Positions 1-11,035 are shown, counted from the first letter of the stretch. The stretch is DNA of 64,000 nt from Oreohelix idahoensis (GCA_024509875.1 JAMPIV010012167.1:596737-660736); one strand, 5' to 3'. Program-made: numbers and translations. Notes: generated by a model not told the origin, from the letters alone.

Positions 1-126
1 AGTAGCTCAATTTGGTCCTTTGTGACTTGAAACCAGCCATCTGCATTAACAGTACTGACAATAAGGAAAAGCTAGAACAAAAGCTGACAGCTTACATTAT
101 CACTGTCATCATTTCCCTATTTGCTC

Positions 127-270
127 TCCAAGAAGCCACCATTGCATCTGAACTCCTTGCAAGAAGCCTGCACCAAAGCAGTCATTTACTCTTGAAGTGG
201 TCATAATGAGGCTGCCAGACCCATGCACAACCTTTGCATCCTCAGAGAATCCAGGAACTACATGGAACTG
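127..270 (+). repeat. Interspersed repeat R1, copy 1
   Basis: A diverged repeat whose core reads CTTGCAAGAAGCCTGCACCA followed by AAGCAGTCAT, with a later block like TAATGAGGCTGCCAGACCC. Recognisable relatives lie at 22425-22560 (+), 23460-23555 (-) and 31150-31260 (-). I see no coding capacity or termini and cannot name the class. Confidence 0.5.
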
Positions 271-296
271 TTTTTGTTGCTCTCCATGTCTCAGAG

Positions 297-690
297 CCAT
301 ACAATAGGTCTGACAACCAAAAAGCTACAGACTTTTATAAATGGGTGCTTGCGTAGAATAGAAGGACTGAAATGGTATGACAAATGTGGAATTGATGACA
401 AGAACCAGACAAGTGCCAGTGGAACAAGAGTTGAGAAGATGCTGGCGATGGATAGGACACACATTGAGGACACCTGTTGATAGCATTACAAGGCAGTTCT
501 TGTTCTGGAATCTGCAGGGAAAGAGAGGCAGAGGTAGACCAAAAAACACATGGAGAAGAGAACTGGATACAGAGGTGAAAATGATGAGGAAAACATGGAA
601 AGAACTTGAGCGGATGGCACAGGACAGGAAGACTTGGCATGTGTTTGTTGAAGGCTTATGCTACTCGGGGAGCTAAAGGGTATTGATTGA
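297..690 (+). pseudogene. LINE-D fragment, C-terminal end of reverse transcriptase ORF
   Basis: The translation shows the C-terminal tail typical of non-LTR retrotransposon polymerases: a KLQTFINGCLRRI-like segment (about 330-370), then in another frame RRCWRWIGHTLR, GKRGRGRPKNTWRR and RKTWHVFVEGLC (about 437-660). The switch between frames shows that it is broken. It ends in a short TGATTGATTGA run at about 680-690, like the microsatellite tails of RTE-type LINEs. EN and RT cores are absent, so this is a 5'-truncated relic. A second, worse copy of the same tail is at 23695-23875. Confidence 0.75.
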
Positions 691-787
691 TTGACATGGA
701 ACTGACAACTTATTTATCAATCAATCTATACAGTACAGACAGTGAAAAGTCATTTTATAAAGCTTGGAGGGGCTAAAGCAAAATCTT

Positions 788-788
<1 letters not shown>

Positions 789-821
<33 letters not shown>

Positions 822-822
822 T
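789..822. repeat. (AT)n microsatellite
   Basis: Uninterrupted AT dinucleotides followed by a short T run. No gene is seen from here to about 1178. Confidence 0.95.
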
Positions 823-1175
823 TTAAGGAAATGGGAGGTGGACGATCTAGCATCAGATGATCTTCATTTGCCTCTGCTCATCCACCATTTTTGTCTACTC
901 TATTCAACCTACTTGTTGGTTATAATTAGGGTTATTCATGTAATGTTATCTCCAATTTCGGGCTATTTTCAAATACTTATTGTTTGCTGTTGGTGGTGAA
1001 AATTTATATTAGAAATGTTTTCTTACTTCTTGATATTTAAGTTCGCAAAATATTGTTATTGGTAGTTTTCACATGCCATGTTGTTTGCCATATTTCATTG
1101 TTTTTCATTACTTTATGAGTAGTTTGTCATATTTCATTGTTTTTACATTATGAGTAGTTAATAGTGCTTTAAAAA

Positions 1176-1196
1176 CAATAAAAAAAAAAAATAAAA

Positions 1197-1284
<88 letters not shown>
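1176..1284. repeat. A-rich tract and (AT)n microsatellite
   Basis: An imperfect poly(A) block (1176-1205) passes directly into about 39 AT units, which resembles a retroposon tail that later expanded. Confidence 0.95.
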
Positions 1285-1290
<6 letters not shown>

Positions 1291-1492
1291 GGGGTGTCAT
1301 TTAAGTTTAAAATAATTTCTTTAGGATGACAGTACTCTATTAGGATTCCTAACCCTTATTACTGTGTCTCTGAATTCTTTTTTGAGGCCGTATCAAACAC
1401 ATGGCCCACTGTTCTTCACTTCAACCCACCCAAACTTCACTGATATGGTCATGTGTCAAGCTCAAAAAGGTTGTCCTATACTGTGCTACTGT

Positions 1493-1870
1493 CTTCTTCT
1501 TCTTCGATCCTTAACCACCGACCGTCAAAGCAGTCAGTGGCCATCACGCCTAATGGCGTCTTGTAGGGCAACAACAAATTGATTCCACTTTGCACGGTCG
1601 GTGGCCATCCTTCGTACAGTGCCCCAACTCTGGTTCATTCTTTGCATCTCAGCCTCCACAGTCCTCCGCCAAGTTGTTTTTGGTCGGCCTCTCTTTCGCT
1701 TTCCTTCAGGGGTCCAAAGCATAGCTGTTCTTGTGATGGCATCGGGGTCTCTTCTGAGGACATGACCAACCCAGCTCCAGCGTCTGCCAGCTATGATGGT
1801 ATGCATGTCCTCTTGCTTGCTACGAGTAAGCAGATCTTGGTTGGTGATGGTATTCGGCCAAAAGAAATAC
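1493..1870 (-). mobile_element. LINE-A, 5'-truncated copy (3' end only)
   Basis: This matches the 3' 380 bp of the full-length LINE at 9612-12931 almost base for base. On the minus strand it encodes only the last 90 or so residues (about 1534-1806: HTIIAGRRWSWVGHVLRRDP, then GKRKRGRPKTTWRR) and ends in the same GAAGAAGAAG tail. A 9-bp direct repeat TGCTACTGT flanks it (1484-1492 and 1871-1879), as expected for target-primed insertion of a truncated LINE. It cannot encode an active protein. Confidence 0.85.
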
Positions 1871-1879
1871 TGCTACTGT

Positions 1880-2610
1880 AGGCTACCTAAATTTCCTTTT
1901 TTTCCCACTTACTTAAATGGACAGCCTCATGAAAAACAGAAGTAGACCATGATACATTGGGCAGACAATATTCAGAAATGGACAATAAAGACCTTGGCTG
2001 AGACCAAGATACTGCTACAGGACTGTTAAATGTGGAAACAATAGGTTCAGTAGACAATGATGTACCAAGGCCAACAACCATATTGAGTTACAGAAGGAAA
2101 TTTTTTTACTAATACACTCTGAACAATTGTATCAAATGCCCCTATATTAATCTATACACAATACAACACTAATTATACAGTGATTTATGTTGAAGTGCCA
2201 ATGTTCTATAAGTTTAGTAAACAGGAATATTTTTTCTATTATCCATTGGACCTGGGGAAGCTACGTTAGTACCACCGAGTCTAAGAACCATTCACATGCT
2301 AAAGCCAGATTTACAGATAGTGAAATATGCTGTTAAACTGTCTGTTTAAAATATGCCAGTCTGATTACTCATTTAACAACGATAGCTAAAGCAACTGCTT
2401 ACCAAAAAATATTACAATTACTTCGTCGTTGCTGTTAACTAATTTCCAGGTTACGTTTATTCTGGTTAATGTATTGTAGAAAAACATGACCCTTGTTTAC
2501 CCCAATAAGCGGAACAATATATTTAAGTAAAAGTTGAAATTTAATCTAAAATTGTAGTAGCATAAGAACTGACGTAGCAGATAGAGATTTTCAAGAATTT
2601 GTCCTACACT
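1880..2610. other. No supported feature
   Basis: AT-rich sequence with only short random ORFs. I see no repeat boundary or gene. Confidence 0.5.
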
Positions 2611-2611
2611 T

Positions 2612-2710
2612 GCTCCTTATTATTATTATTATTATTTTTTTTAAATGAAAAACATCCCGTTCAACCTCTGATGGGTTATCATTAGGATATATAGTGTAGC
2701 TAATTGAAGA
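2612..2710 (-). repeat. Tail repeat R2, copy 1
   Basis: On the minus strand this reads through CATCAGAGGTTGAACGGGAT to CATTTAAAAAAA, the 3' end shared with copies at about 5100-5262, 5800-5965, 9121-9236 and 29736-30000. The common A-rich end suggests the 3' terminus of a SINE or LINE. The family is not identified. Confidence 0.55.
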
Positions 2711-2744
2711 TTATATGGTATATCTCTATTATCAGTACCTGGAA

Positions 2745-4012
2745 AATTATTATGTTGCATGATGTTAGAAAGACTTAAATTGCATGCTGACGAAAAGATC
2801 AGAGAAGAACAAGCGGGTTTCAGGCCGAAACGATCATGTATTGATCAAATATTCACGCTAAGAACAATTATAGAAGAATCAGTGGAAATGCAATCGCCAC
2901 TTATTATCACCTTCGTCGATTTTCAAAAAGCCTTTGATAGTCTACACCGCCCATCATTGTGGAAGATACTTACAATCTATGGTTTTCCAACAAAATATGT
3001 GAATATAATCAAAGCGCTATATGACAATGCAAGATGTTGTGTTAGAACAAATAAAGGGAATACAGAATGGTTTACAGTAGAAACAGGGGTGAAACAAGGC
3101 TGTATTATGTCACCACTACTTTTTGGAATAGCTATTGATTGGGTTATGAGAAACTATACCCACAATGAACAATTAGGTATAAAATGGACAAATGGAAAAT
3201 TCCTGGGGGACCTGGATTTCGCAGATGATTTAGCATTCTTAAGTTCAACACCCAGACAATCCCATGAAGCAGTAAATAATTTGTGTCATCTCTCGGTTAA
3301 AATAGGTCTCCAAATAAATGCCTCTAAAACTAAAGCTATGAACTTTTCTAATGAGACCTTTGATATCATCTTGAACGGGTAAAAACTACAGAAAGTTGAA
3401 AGTTTCAATTATTTAGGCAGTAAAATGACTCAGGGTGGTGACACAACAAGAGAAATTCATACTAGAATTGCTTTGGCAGCTAGCGCCTTCAATAGATTAT
3501 CTAACATTTGGAAATTACGATAATTGAATATACATACCAAGCTTCGTCTGTTTAATTCAAATGTTATCTCAGTGTTAACATACGGCTGTGAGAGTTGGAA
3601 AATAACAAAATCATTGGAGAACAAGCTGAATACATTCGAGAACAAATGTCTTAGAAAACTCATGAACATCAGTTGGAAAGAATTCAAGACTAATCGACAA
3701 ATAAGAGAAGACTCTAGGCAGAAATATGTCTCCAACTATATAAGGAAAAGACGATGGTCATATATCGGTCATGTCCTACGAATGCAAAACAACAGAATAC
3801 CACTACAGGCGCTCACTTGGGTTCCTGAGGGTAAGAGGAAAAAAGGAAGACCAAAAGAAACACTCAGAAGAACAATAATAAGAGAAGGAAGAACGTTGGG
3901 CCTAAATAATGTGCAAGAGCTAAGAGGAGTGGCGTCACAACGAACAACCTGGAGAGCACTGGTTTCTGCCTTATGCGCCGTGTTTGGTGCTTAAAGAATT
4001 TATTATTATTAT
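2745..4012 (+). pseudogene. LINE-B fragment, reverse transcriptase
   Basis: A non-LTR reverse transcriptase relic. The first open stretch (2759-3382) shows EEQAGFRPKRSCIDQIFTLR, FVDFQKAFDSLHRPSLWKIL, TGVKQGCIMSPLLF and the catalytic box DFADDLAFLSS. A TAA at about 3380 interrupts it. A second open stretch (3524-3994) carries the C-terminal YGCESW, RRWSYIGHVLRM and GKRKKGRPKETLRR tail. The endonuclease domain and 5' end are missing. It ends in a (TTA)n run at about 4000-4012, a microsatellite tail. It is more diverged from LINE-A and LINE-C than copies within those families are from each other, so it is treated as a separate family. Confidence 0.85.
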
Positions 4013-4281
4013 TATAATTGAAGATAGTAATTTTGATTTCAGATATCTAACTATCGTTTCATTTCACCCATCCACTCAGTCAAATAGAGTAAATCAAATG
4101 TGTAAAATTGTGTGAATGTGCGTATGTGTGTACCCTTGTCAGTCCCAAAAAGTAATCTTTCACATCTGACATGTTGGAAAGCCCCGTGTGTCTGGGATGA
4201 CATCAAAGCCATTTATAACCTGTCGTCTTCAATATGCATTTTTTGATAACCTCACCAGATCCTCACAGTCTCGTCCCACCT
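4013..4281. other. No supported feature
   Basis: Non-coding sequence between the LINE-B tail and the inverted-repeat transposon. Confidence 0.5.
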
Positions 4282-4283
4282 AG

Positions 4284-5387
4284 TGCCCTAGATTCTATAG
4301 AGAGTTACGCCAACTAAAATTTGGTCGCCATTTTAGGCTGTACCCGTATTGCAGGAAAATGGACCCAATCGCGAGTTTCAGACCCAATTTGCATTTTCGT
4401 TTAGGTTAACTAATAATTTGAAATAAAATTAGATGCAAATACAGTAGCACACATTTGTACTATTCTTTGTATTTCAACTAACAAAACAAAAAGAAGAAAG
4501 CTAGTTTACTTACCGGTTTGTTGAATAGAATCAGTAGCGTGAATTTTTAAGACATACTCCGTTAAATTTTATATTCCGTCAGAATTCCACTATTTGGCAA
4601 CAAATATTCCGTTAGAATTGAAACACTTAGCAAAAACATACTCCCTTCGAATTGAACTATTTACCTAGTTTGAGATGTGGAAACTGGTGAATGACTGTTG
4701 TAGACACTGACAGTTTTACTAGATCCAGATGATCACATCAGTTTTTGTTTTCATTAAAAATGTGACAATGTATAGATAGTTTTAAGAAAATCTAATTACA
4801 TATTTTGGACCGGAGATTTTATTATAATTTTATTATATAATTATATTATATAATTTTTTTATCACACACACAAATGTTAATATTAGTGGCTGGGGATGTG
4901 AAGGTCTGATGCTGTTCTTACAACGCAGATGACTTTTAACAGATGAAAGTCAATTAAATATTTGTTAAAGTCAGTTATATAACTGGAACCACCAGGCCTT
5001 TACACCCCTCCATTTTAATATTATTCTTGTTCAGAGTTTCTTCTTGATTTTGTTTGTTTTTTGTTTTGTTTTTGTTTATTTATTTAACGTATTAGCATAA
5101 TTGTGATTGTCCCTATTAACAACGATTTGACAAATGTGATGCCACTTTCTCATTTCGGCAGTTGTTCATATTATTTGGAATTGAAAACAATAAATATCCT
5201 AATTATAACCCACCAGAGGTTGAACGGGATATTTTTCTTCATTAATTTAAAAAAAAAAAAAATCTTACTCGATGCTTATTCACGCTACTAGCCCTGGTAT
5301 TGTCCAGCCGAATATGGCGTCTACGTCGTTCAGCCTCGTTTTCGATTCTGACATAGTTGACGTAATTCTCTATAGAATCTAGGGCAC
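4284..5387. mobile_element. Non-autonomous DNA transposon with TIRs and TA duplication
   Basis: The left end GTGCCCTAGATTCTATAGAG (4284 onward) and the right end (to 5387) are inverted repeats for about 34 bp with about two mismatches. Both ends are bordered by TA (4282-4283 and 5388-5389). TA duplication suggests a Tc1/mariner-like or other TA-targeting family. No transposase ORF is present in the 1.1 kb, so the element is non-autonomous. It carries a copy of repeat R2 near its right end, and it is AT-rich (ATTATATAATTATATTA at about 4834-4855). Confidence 0.75.
5100..5262 (+). repeat. Tail repeat R2, copy 2 (inside the TIR element)
   Basis: This is the reverse complement of the segment at 5800-5965, sharing GCCACTTTC, TATTTGGAATTGA, AATATCCTAAT and GAGGTTGAACGGGATATTTT. 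It ends in a poly(A) run at 5250-5262, so the plus strand is the sense of the retroposon. Confidence 0.65.
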
Positions 5388-5389
5388 TA

Positions 5390-5799
5390 GTCACACCATC
5401 CCGAATCCTTATATATTCATTTTTGTTCTTGTTATATGCTGTTTTACTATACTGTGTAATTCTCTCGGTCTGTCGATTCTCAATGCCTGTTTAACAGTAA
5501 TGAGTGAATTGCGTGCATGTAAATAATCTAATATTGTTATTCTCTATTGTTCATACTTTCTACATTTTCATAGGAAATGCACCGTATGTCTTCTCCTTTC
5601 AGTTGCTTACTATGTCTTGATGTTGCCCATATATGGCGTAATGCAATGTTTGGGTCTAATTACGGCCCACCACCCATTTTCCTCCCGTTTCCTCTTGTCA
5701 CATTTTGTCACAATATTCAGGACCCTTGTATCCTTTTTCGGAATTAAATTAAAGTCCACACAACCCCCTTTTCTTCCCGCTTAAAAAAAAAGCCTCTTC
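5390..5799. other. No supported feature
   Basis: AT-rich DNA between the TIR element and an R2 copy. No gene seen. Confidence 0.5.
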
Positions 5800-6128
5800 T
5801 TTTAAAAAAATTGATGATGAAAAATATCCCGCTCAACCTCTGATGGCTTACAATTATGGTATATATTGTCCTCAATTCCAAACAATGTGAATAACTGTCG
5901 ATACGCGAAAGTGGCTTCAATTGTCGTTCGAAATCGTGCCCGGGTTAACAAAAACCTGTACTTCCAATCATAAGCAATAAGACGTATTTCCTTCCTCCTC
6001 CCGCACCTACACCGGGACTTAATAAACATAAAACAAGTGATAAACACAAAAATAATAAGAAGTGGACAACTTAAAATAGTTAAGAAAACACATTTGTTGG
6101 CTGAGAGGACAGAATGAAACGATATCAC
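5800..6128 (-). repeat. Tail repeat R2, copy 3
   Basis: Inverted relative to copy 2, about 600 bp away. An open frame of about 108 codons runs across it on the minus strand and ends CKPSEVERDIFHHQFF, but no domain is recognisable and the other copies do not keep the frame, so it is treated as repeat rather than gene. Confidence 0.55.
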
Positions 6129-6189
6129 ACGTTCGTAGTCCTAAAATCTGAAATTATGTGAAGGAGCCTGTAGGACAGGTTAAAAAGGA

Positions 6190-6222
6190 ACCCCCCCCCT
6201 CCCGCCCCCCCCCCCCCCCCCC
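6190..6222. repeat. Poly(C) tract
   Basis: Nearly pure C, interrupted by single T and G bases. Its length is probably unreliable in any assembly. Confidence 0.9.
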
Positions 6223-6498
6223 ACCATAAAAATAGTGATTACATTAGTAGCAGGTAGCCCGTCAAGAAAATATGGCGAAGAATTATGGTGCGCTATTTCG
6301 GTCTCGTGTTTCAAGAATAGCATCATTTAACCCGTATTCAGTACCTTCTTTTACATTTCTTTGCACCGAGCAACTAAGCTGATCAACACATACACACACT
6401 TGAAAATTGTAATTAACAAATACACACAAAATGAAGATATTGATGACTGAATTTATTTTAAAAAAAAAAACAACTGCCCAGAACTGTACGCATTATGC

Positions 6499-7023
6499 CA
6501 GTGTTTCTCAATATTTTTGTGTTCACGGCACACTTTTCAATTTTCTAAACATTTGTGGCACACCTATCTGACCCCGCGCCTGAATAAAAGATTACAGTGA
6601 TTTATACTAAATTAAATACACTAATTTGTGGGTACTTTAGAATAAAGAAAACTCTCAATTTGATTTTCTTTTAATTGTTTTAAAATAAATTTGAAATATA
6701 TCTATTTTAGTTCAAAGCAGTTCATAGCTCAAATCAGGGCCGTAGATACGGGGGAGGGGAGGGGGGGAAGGGGGAGAATTATACTTTACCGGAACCAAAA
6801 TAGTGCATACAAATTTTTTGTTTAATTAACCCCCCTCTTATTAAGTACTATCTACGGCCCTGGCTCAAATTATTATTGAATAAATTCAAGCTGTAAGATC
6901 AGTTTTACATTACATGATCATTAAAAATATACTTCATGTAGTAAATTTACAAAATTTTTGCTGCACACTTTGATAGGCGCGGCGGCACACTAGTGTCCGT
7001 GACACACCGCTTGAGAAACACTG
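6499..7023. mobile_element. hAT-type MITE, host of a nested MITE
   Basis: It starts CAGTGTTTCTCAA (6499) and ends with the exact reverse complement TTGAGAAACACTG (7011-7023). The flanks CATTATGC (6491-6498) and CATTATAC (7024-7031) form an 8-bp target duplication with one mismatch. CAGTGTTTCTCAA-like ends and 8-bp duplications are typical of hAT-superfamily MITEs. The subterminal regions also hold GGCACAC repeats in opposite orientation. There is no transposase. Without the nested element and its duplicated 8 bp the length is about 390 bp. Confidence 0.88.
6735..6862. mobile_element. Nested 128-bp hAT-type MITE (family M2)
   Basis: Termini CAGGGCCGTAGATA and its inverse TATCTACGGCCCTG enclose a G-rich left half and a C-rich right half that could fold into a hairpin. 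A perfect 8-bp duplication GCTCAAAT flanks it (6727-6734 and 6863-6870), and it lies within the 6499-7023 element. A second member of the family is at 34945-35115. Confidence 0.9.
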
Positions 7024-7339
7024 CATTATACTATTGACGCGCCATGGTATTATGTGGCTTTTAAAACCTTAACAATTTTTGTGATTGCCTTCCATTTTCA
7101 GCCTTGGTTCGTTGCAGATAGATAAAATAAAATTGTAAGGGAGGGTTTATTTAAAAACATATCAAAACATATTGACCAATGCATCTTTCTTACACCCCCC
7201 CCCCCCAAAAAAAAAAAAAAAAAAATTGTACTGCACAGATCCGTTTGATTACACAGTTCCGGGTTTCTCTATTATAACAGTGGTAACGTCAAAACACGTT
7301 TATGAATGCAGCCTTCGTACTCAAAATAACGTATATTGT

Positions 7340-9044
7340 GACGGTGTACTCTCCATAGGAAAAAAAAAAAAAAGCGAGTTGCGTGATACTGTGGTTTCCG
7401 GTGCGCCTTCTGGCCCAGTATCTATGACTTTAGCACCTGTTCAACGGGAGAGTGGGCTCATCCCTAATCTGTTTATGTTCCCAGTAGTAGACTATTCGCA
7501 AGCAGCCTGGGGGTGTCACTGCTCTGCGCGGACCTTGTTTACAGAGGCGGCGTCCGAGCTCGTATGGTGAAAATATGGTTGCGTTATCTTCAAAATAGCC
7601 CTGTCTTTCCCATGGCTTTTCTGCCATCCTGCAACTTTGAGTTAGGGAGTTCTGAGCTCCAGTCTCTTTCCCAGGCATTTTATCCTGGCCTGGCACGCAT
7701 ACAGATGACCCCACTTCTGGTTCTAAGTTAGCAGTTGGGGATAGGTGGGGTAGCACACTGTGCATTCCCCGTCATCCAGGGGGCTCTCCAACTATGCAGA
7801 GCTTGCACAATGCTGTGCTCTGGTTCTGGGCTCTCCCAAGGAATCCTCACGTCCTGCACAGAGCCACTTCCAGATACCCACCACCTGCCAACCCTCCATT
7901 GTAGAAATCTCCTGCATGCGGCCATCCAGTCAAGAGCCAGTATTAAGTCTGGTACCCAAGTGATCCCCACAAGCTCAGTGTGCAATGCTGGGTTCTCATC
8001 ATGCTGCAACACAGGGGGGATTGTGATGCTCAGCCATCTCTCTCAACTCTGCACCGATAAGTGACATCGGGGACTTAACTGTGCCTCAGTACTGGGAGGC
8101 CCCGTTTCCGGGTACACCACACACAGCCAATTGAGGCAACGGTCGCCGTAGGCGTGTCTTCAGTGGGGAAGTTGTGGAGTCTTCCTGTCCATGTTCTTGC
8201 ACATCCTAACACTGCCCGCAAGACATCGGAGGTTTGGAGAGTGGCCTTCTCTGCTTTTTTGAGCCGGGGTGGGCTCCCCGGGCAAGTCTCGATGGGGATC
8301 GGGACGTGTCCACGCGCCAATGGGCCCAGCATCGGCCGCATCTGATGGAGGACTTGCTCTGCCAGGTTTGAGTTAGTAAATTCCAACTTTGTCATCTTCT
8401 TGGCATTGTGATGCTGGGGTGCCTGTGGATTTCCTACCGCCCCGGGTAGAAGCCAGAAGTGTACTGTGCCAGCTCTGGGGGAGATAAAGGGGGTGTTTCT
8501 GCGTCTCCTTGTGATATGTAGCCAAGGTAGGGCTCACAGTGCTCTTTCCCCGCCACCAAATTGCCTGCTGGTTACGCCGAGTTCTCCGAGGCTCTAGGCA
8601 TGTGACCAAGAGTTGAAGGCAATAGGATCGTCACGTCCTGAGTCTCTGTGCCTGTACGATGGGTTCCGATCTTCAGGGAGCAGTCCACACTCGTTCCCAC
8701 TCCCAAGACTTGTTCAGTATCCATCTGGCTCCTTCCCACCCACAGAGGGCGTGTACGGTGTAGTGCACCGGTTTTATTATCGAGGTTTGCTCCTCTAGAT
8801 CCGTTGTGTTTAGCCTGAGGATTCGCACCCTCAGTTACCAGGACTACCTCGAGGAGGGTGTGGCTCTTCACCACGCACAACGATCTTGGGGTATGAGAGG
8901 TTTTGCTAGGCCAAGAGACTAACACCGCAATGGTCGATCCTTTCATGAACAAGAATTCACTAGGCCTAGGGTGAAGCAAGGGGGGAAACCCACTGCCCAC
9001 AACACCAGCACATCATACCCCCTGTCTGTAAAAGACTTTGCCCC
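7340..9044. mobile_element. GC-rich 1.7-kb insertion, class unresolved (possible solo LTR)
   Basis: An 11-bp direct repeat ACGTATATTGT brackets the segment (7329-7339 and 9045-9055), so it looks like one insertion. Its composition is much more GC-rich than either flank and changes abruptly at both borders. It holds only overlapping short ORFs in several frames without recognisable motifs, so I annotate no protein. If the left border is read as TGTGACGG (7337) and the right as GCCCCA (9045), it has the TG..CA ends of an LTR, but then the flanking repeat is 7 bp (CGTATAT), long for an LTR element. Terminal inverted repeats are not evident. Confidence 0.5.
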
Positions 9045-9120
9045 ACGTATATTGTATTGCACACATTAATTTGAACTGGATAAACATCATGGAATTTGAA
9101 TTAAGCACGAACCGACAACA

Positions 9121-9236
9121 AATGTTTTTTTTTTTTTTTTTAATGTTGCCTAGTTTTGGCGACACAGGTCCGTTTGTTATATTAGGGCGTATGACCAAAC
9201 ATAAAAGACCTTACGGTCTGGTATATTCTCCGTGAA
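9121..9236 (-). repeat. Tail repeat R2, copy 4
   Basis: A T run at about 9124-9142 on the plus strand is a poly(A) tail on the minus strand. The adjacent block GTTATATTAGGGCG followed by AAACATAAAAGACC matches the copy at 29736-29830 closely. Confidence 0.65.
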
Positions 9237-9600
9237 AAATATTAACACTTACTGGCAATGGATGTACAGTCAGTATTTATTTACATTAGCGGAAATGAAA
9301 ACACACTGATCTCGGCATCCTTCTTACCCAGACACGCTCATACATACAAATAATATAAAGTTAGAGCAAAATATTAATATTTAAAACGCGTATATTGAAG
9401 TGATTTCAATGTCCACCTCGATCTACCTTCCACAATACTTTAAATTAAGTAGACTGTTTCAAGTTAGTGGCCTTGCTTACATAACAAGGGATTAAGTATT
9501 AGGCCCTCGGGATTTTGTAATGATTGTCACCCTCAGCGAGCGTTGCATTGTCTGTCGTTAGGGACATAACAAGACAATTATTATGTACGAGCAACATACC
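9237..9600. other. No supported feature
   Basis: Non-coding, low-complexity DNA up to the target site of LINE-A. Confidence 0.5.
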
Positions 9601-9652
9601 GGCCAAAATATCTTCTTCTTCTTCGATCCTTAACCACCGACCGTCAAAGCAG

Positions 9653-11035
9653 TCAGTGGCTATCACGCCTAGTGGCGTCTTGTAGGGCAACAACAAATTG
9701 ATTCCACTTTGCACGGTCGGTGGCCATCCTTCGTACAGTGCCCCAACTCTGGTTCATTCTTTGCATCTCAGCCTCCACAGTCCTCCGCCAAGTTGTTTTT
9801 GGTCGGCCTCTCTTTCGCTTTCCTTCAGGGGTCCAAAGCATAGCTGTTCTTGTGATGGCATCGGGGTCTCTTCTGAGGACATGACCAACCCAGCTCCAGC
9901 GTCTGCCAGCTATGATGGTATGCATGTCCTCTTGCTTGCTACGAGTAAGCAGATCTTGGTTGGTGATGGTATTCGGCCAAAAGATTCGGTGAATTTTTCT
10001 TAGGCATGTTGTGTGAAATGAGGACAATTTTGACATTTCTTTCTCTGTGACTCTCCAGCATTCCGCACCATAGAGAAGCACAGAAAGCACGCAACTCTGG
10101 TATAATCTTAATTTTGTGCTTGTTCTGTATTGGGAGGACTTCCAGATGTTGTTTAGGCTAAAGAAGGCTGTTCTTGCCTTATTCATTCTGATGTTGATGT
10201 CTTTGCCTGCCCCACCATCTGGTGTTACTATGCTTCCTAGGTATGTGAAGGTATCTGTCTGTACCAGTTGCTGATTCCTTACTGATATGGGCTCAGGGTT
10301 GCTCACATTGAGCGTCATGACCTCAGACTTCTTTAATTTGATGTTCAAGCCCACCTGCTGGCTAAATTTATTAAGTCTATCCGTTTTTTCCTGGATGTGT
10401 TGATGTGAATGTGCCAGCAGTGCAATGTCATCTGCATATTCCAGATCTTCCAATGTTGAAAATGTAGTCCATCTTATTCCTCTTGGACTGCCCTCTGTTG
10501 TCTGGCGCATCACCCAGTCTATGACTGTTAAAAATAGAGTGGTTGATAAGGGGCATCCCTGTCGTACTCCTGTCTTCACCTCGAAGGTTAGGTTGCTCTG
10601 CCCAACACTACACGTAAAGTTGGCATAGAGGCTTTTTATGATTGACACTATGCAGCTTGGAATTCCATAAGCCCTCAGTATTTTCCATAGACTGTCCCTA
10701 TGTATGCTGTCAAAAGCCTTTTCAAAATCAACAAAATTTATGTAAAGCTGTCTTTGCCATTCTGAGCACTGCTCTATAATGTTCCTGAGAGTGAATATAT
10801 GGTCTACACATCTTCTGTTCTTTCTAAATCCTGCTTGTTCTTTCCTCAGTTTGTAGTCTACTGCCTTTGAAATTCTCTGTATAATTATCCTGCCTAGTAT
10901 TTTGCTGGGAACTGAGAGAAGAGTGATTCCTCTCCAATTATTGCAGTCTGAAAGATCTCCCTTCTTGGGCAATTTGACAATTATTCCTTTGTTCCACTCT
11001 GATGGTGTTGTCCCCCGTTTTCCAGACTTGTGCAA
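9653..11035 (-). CDS. LINE-A ORF, reverse transcriptase and C-terminal domain (continuation)
   Basis: This overlaps the end of the endonuclease frame by about 98 bp. Fingers and palm motifs are complete: LPKKGDLSDCNNWRGITLLS, EQAGFRKNRRCVDHIFTLR, FVDFEKAFDSIHRDSLWKIL, TGVRQGCPLSTTLF and the catalytic LEYADDIALLAHS box. Then come LKKSEVMTLN, FTYLGSIVT, YGAECWRVTE, RRWSWVGHVLRRDP and GKRKRGRPKTTWRR near the C terminus. It runs uninterrupted to a stop about 40 bp before the tail, so the whole RT is intact. No separate ORF1 (RNA-binding protein) is visible, as in RTE-type elements. Confidence 0.88.
   Translation of the reverse strand: MHKSGKRGTTPSEWNKGIIVKLPKKGDLSDCNNWRGITLLSVPSKILGRIIIQRISKAVDYKLRKEQAGFRKNRRCVDHIFTLRNIIEQCSEWQRQLYINFVDFEKAFDSIHRDSLWKILRAYGIPSCIVSIIKSLYANFTCSVGQSNLTFEVKTGVRQGCPLSTTLFLTVIDWVMRQTTEGSPRGIRWTTFSTLEDLEYADDIALLAHSHQHIQEKTDRLNKFSQQVGLNIKLKKSEVMTLNVSNPEPISVRNQQLVQTDTFTYLGSIVTPDGGAGKDINIRMNKARTAFFSLNNIWKSSQYRTSTKLRLYQSCVLSVLLYGAECWRVTEKEMSKLSSFHTTCLRKIHRIFWPNTITNQDLLTRSKQEDMHTIIAGRRWSWVGHVLRRDPDAITRTAMLWTPEGKRKRGRPKTTWRRTVEAEMQRMNQSWGTVRRMATDRAKWNQFVVALQDATRRDSH

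Noticed and set aside
5802..6128. 108-codon minus-strand ORF with a hydrophobic segment
   Set aside because: It covers an R2 repeat copy and other copies do not keep the frame.
7172..9000. Several ORFs of 60-140 codons in the GC-rich island
   Set aside because: They overlap in many frames on both strands, lack motifs, and are what high GC content produces by chance.
9698..10003. Plus-strand ORFs antisense to LINE-A (also at 1579-1881)
   Set aside because: Shadows of the LINE reverse transcriptase; no independent coding signal.
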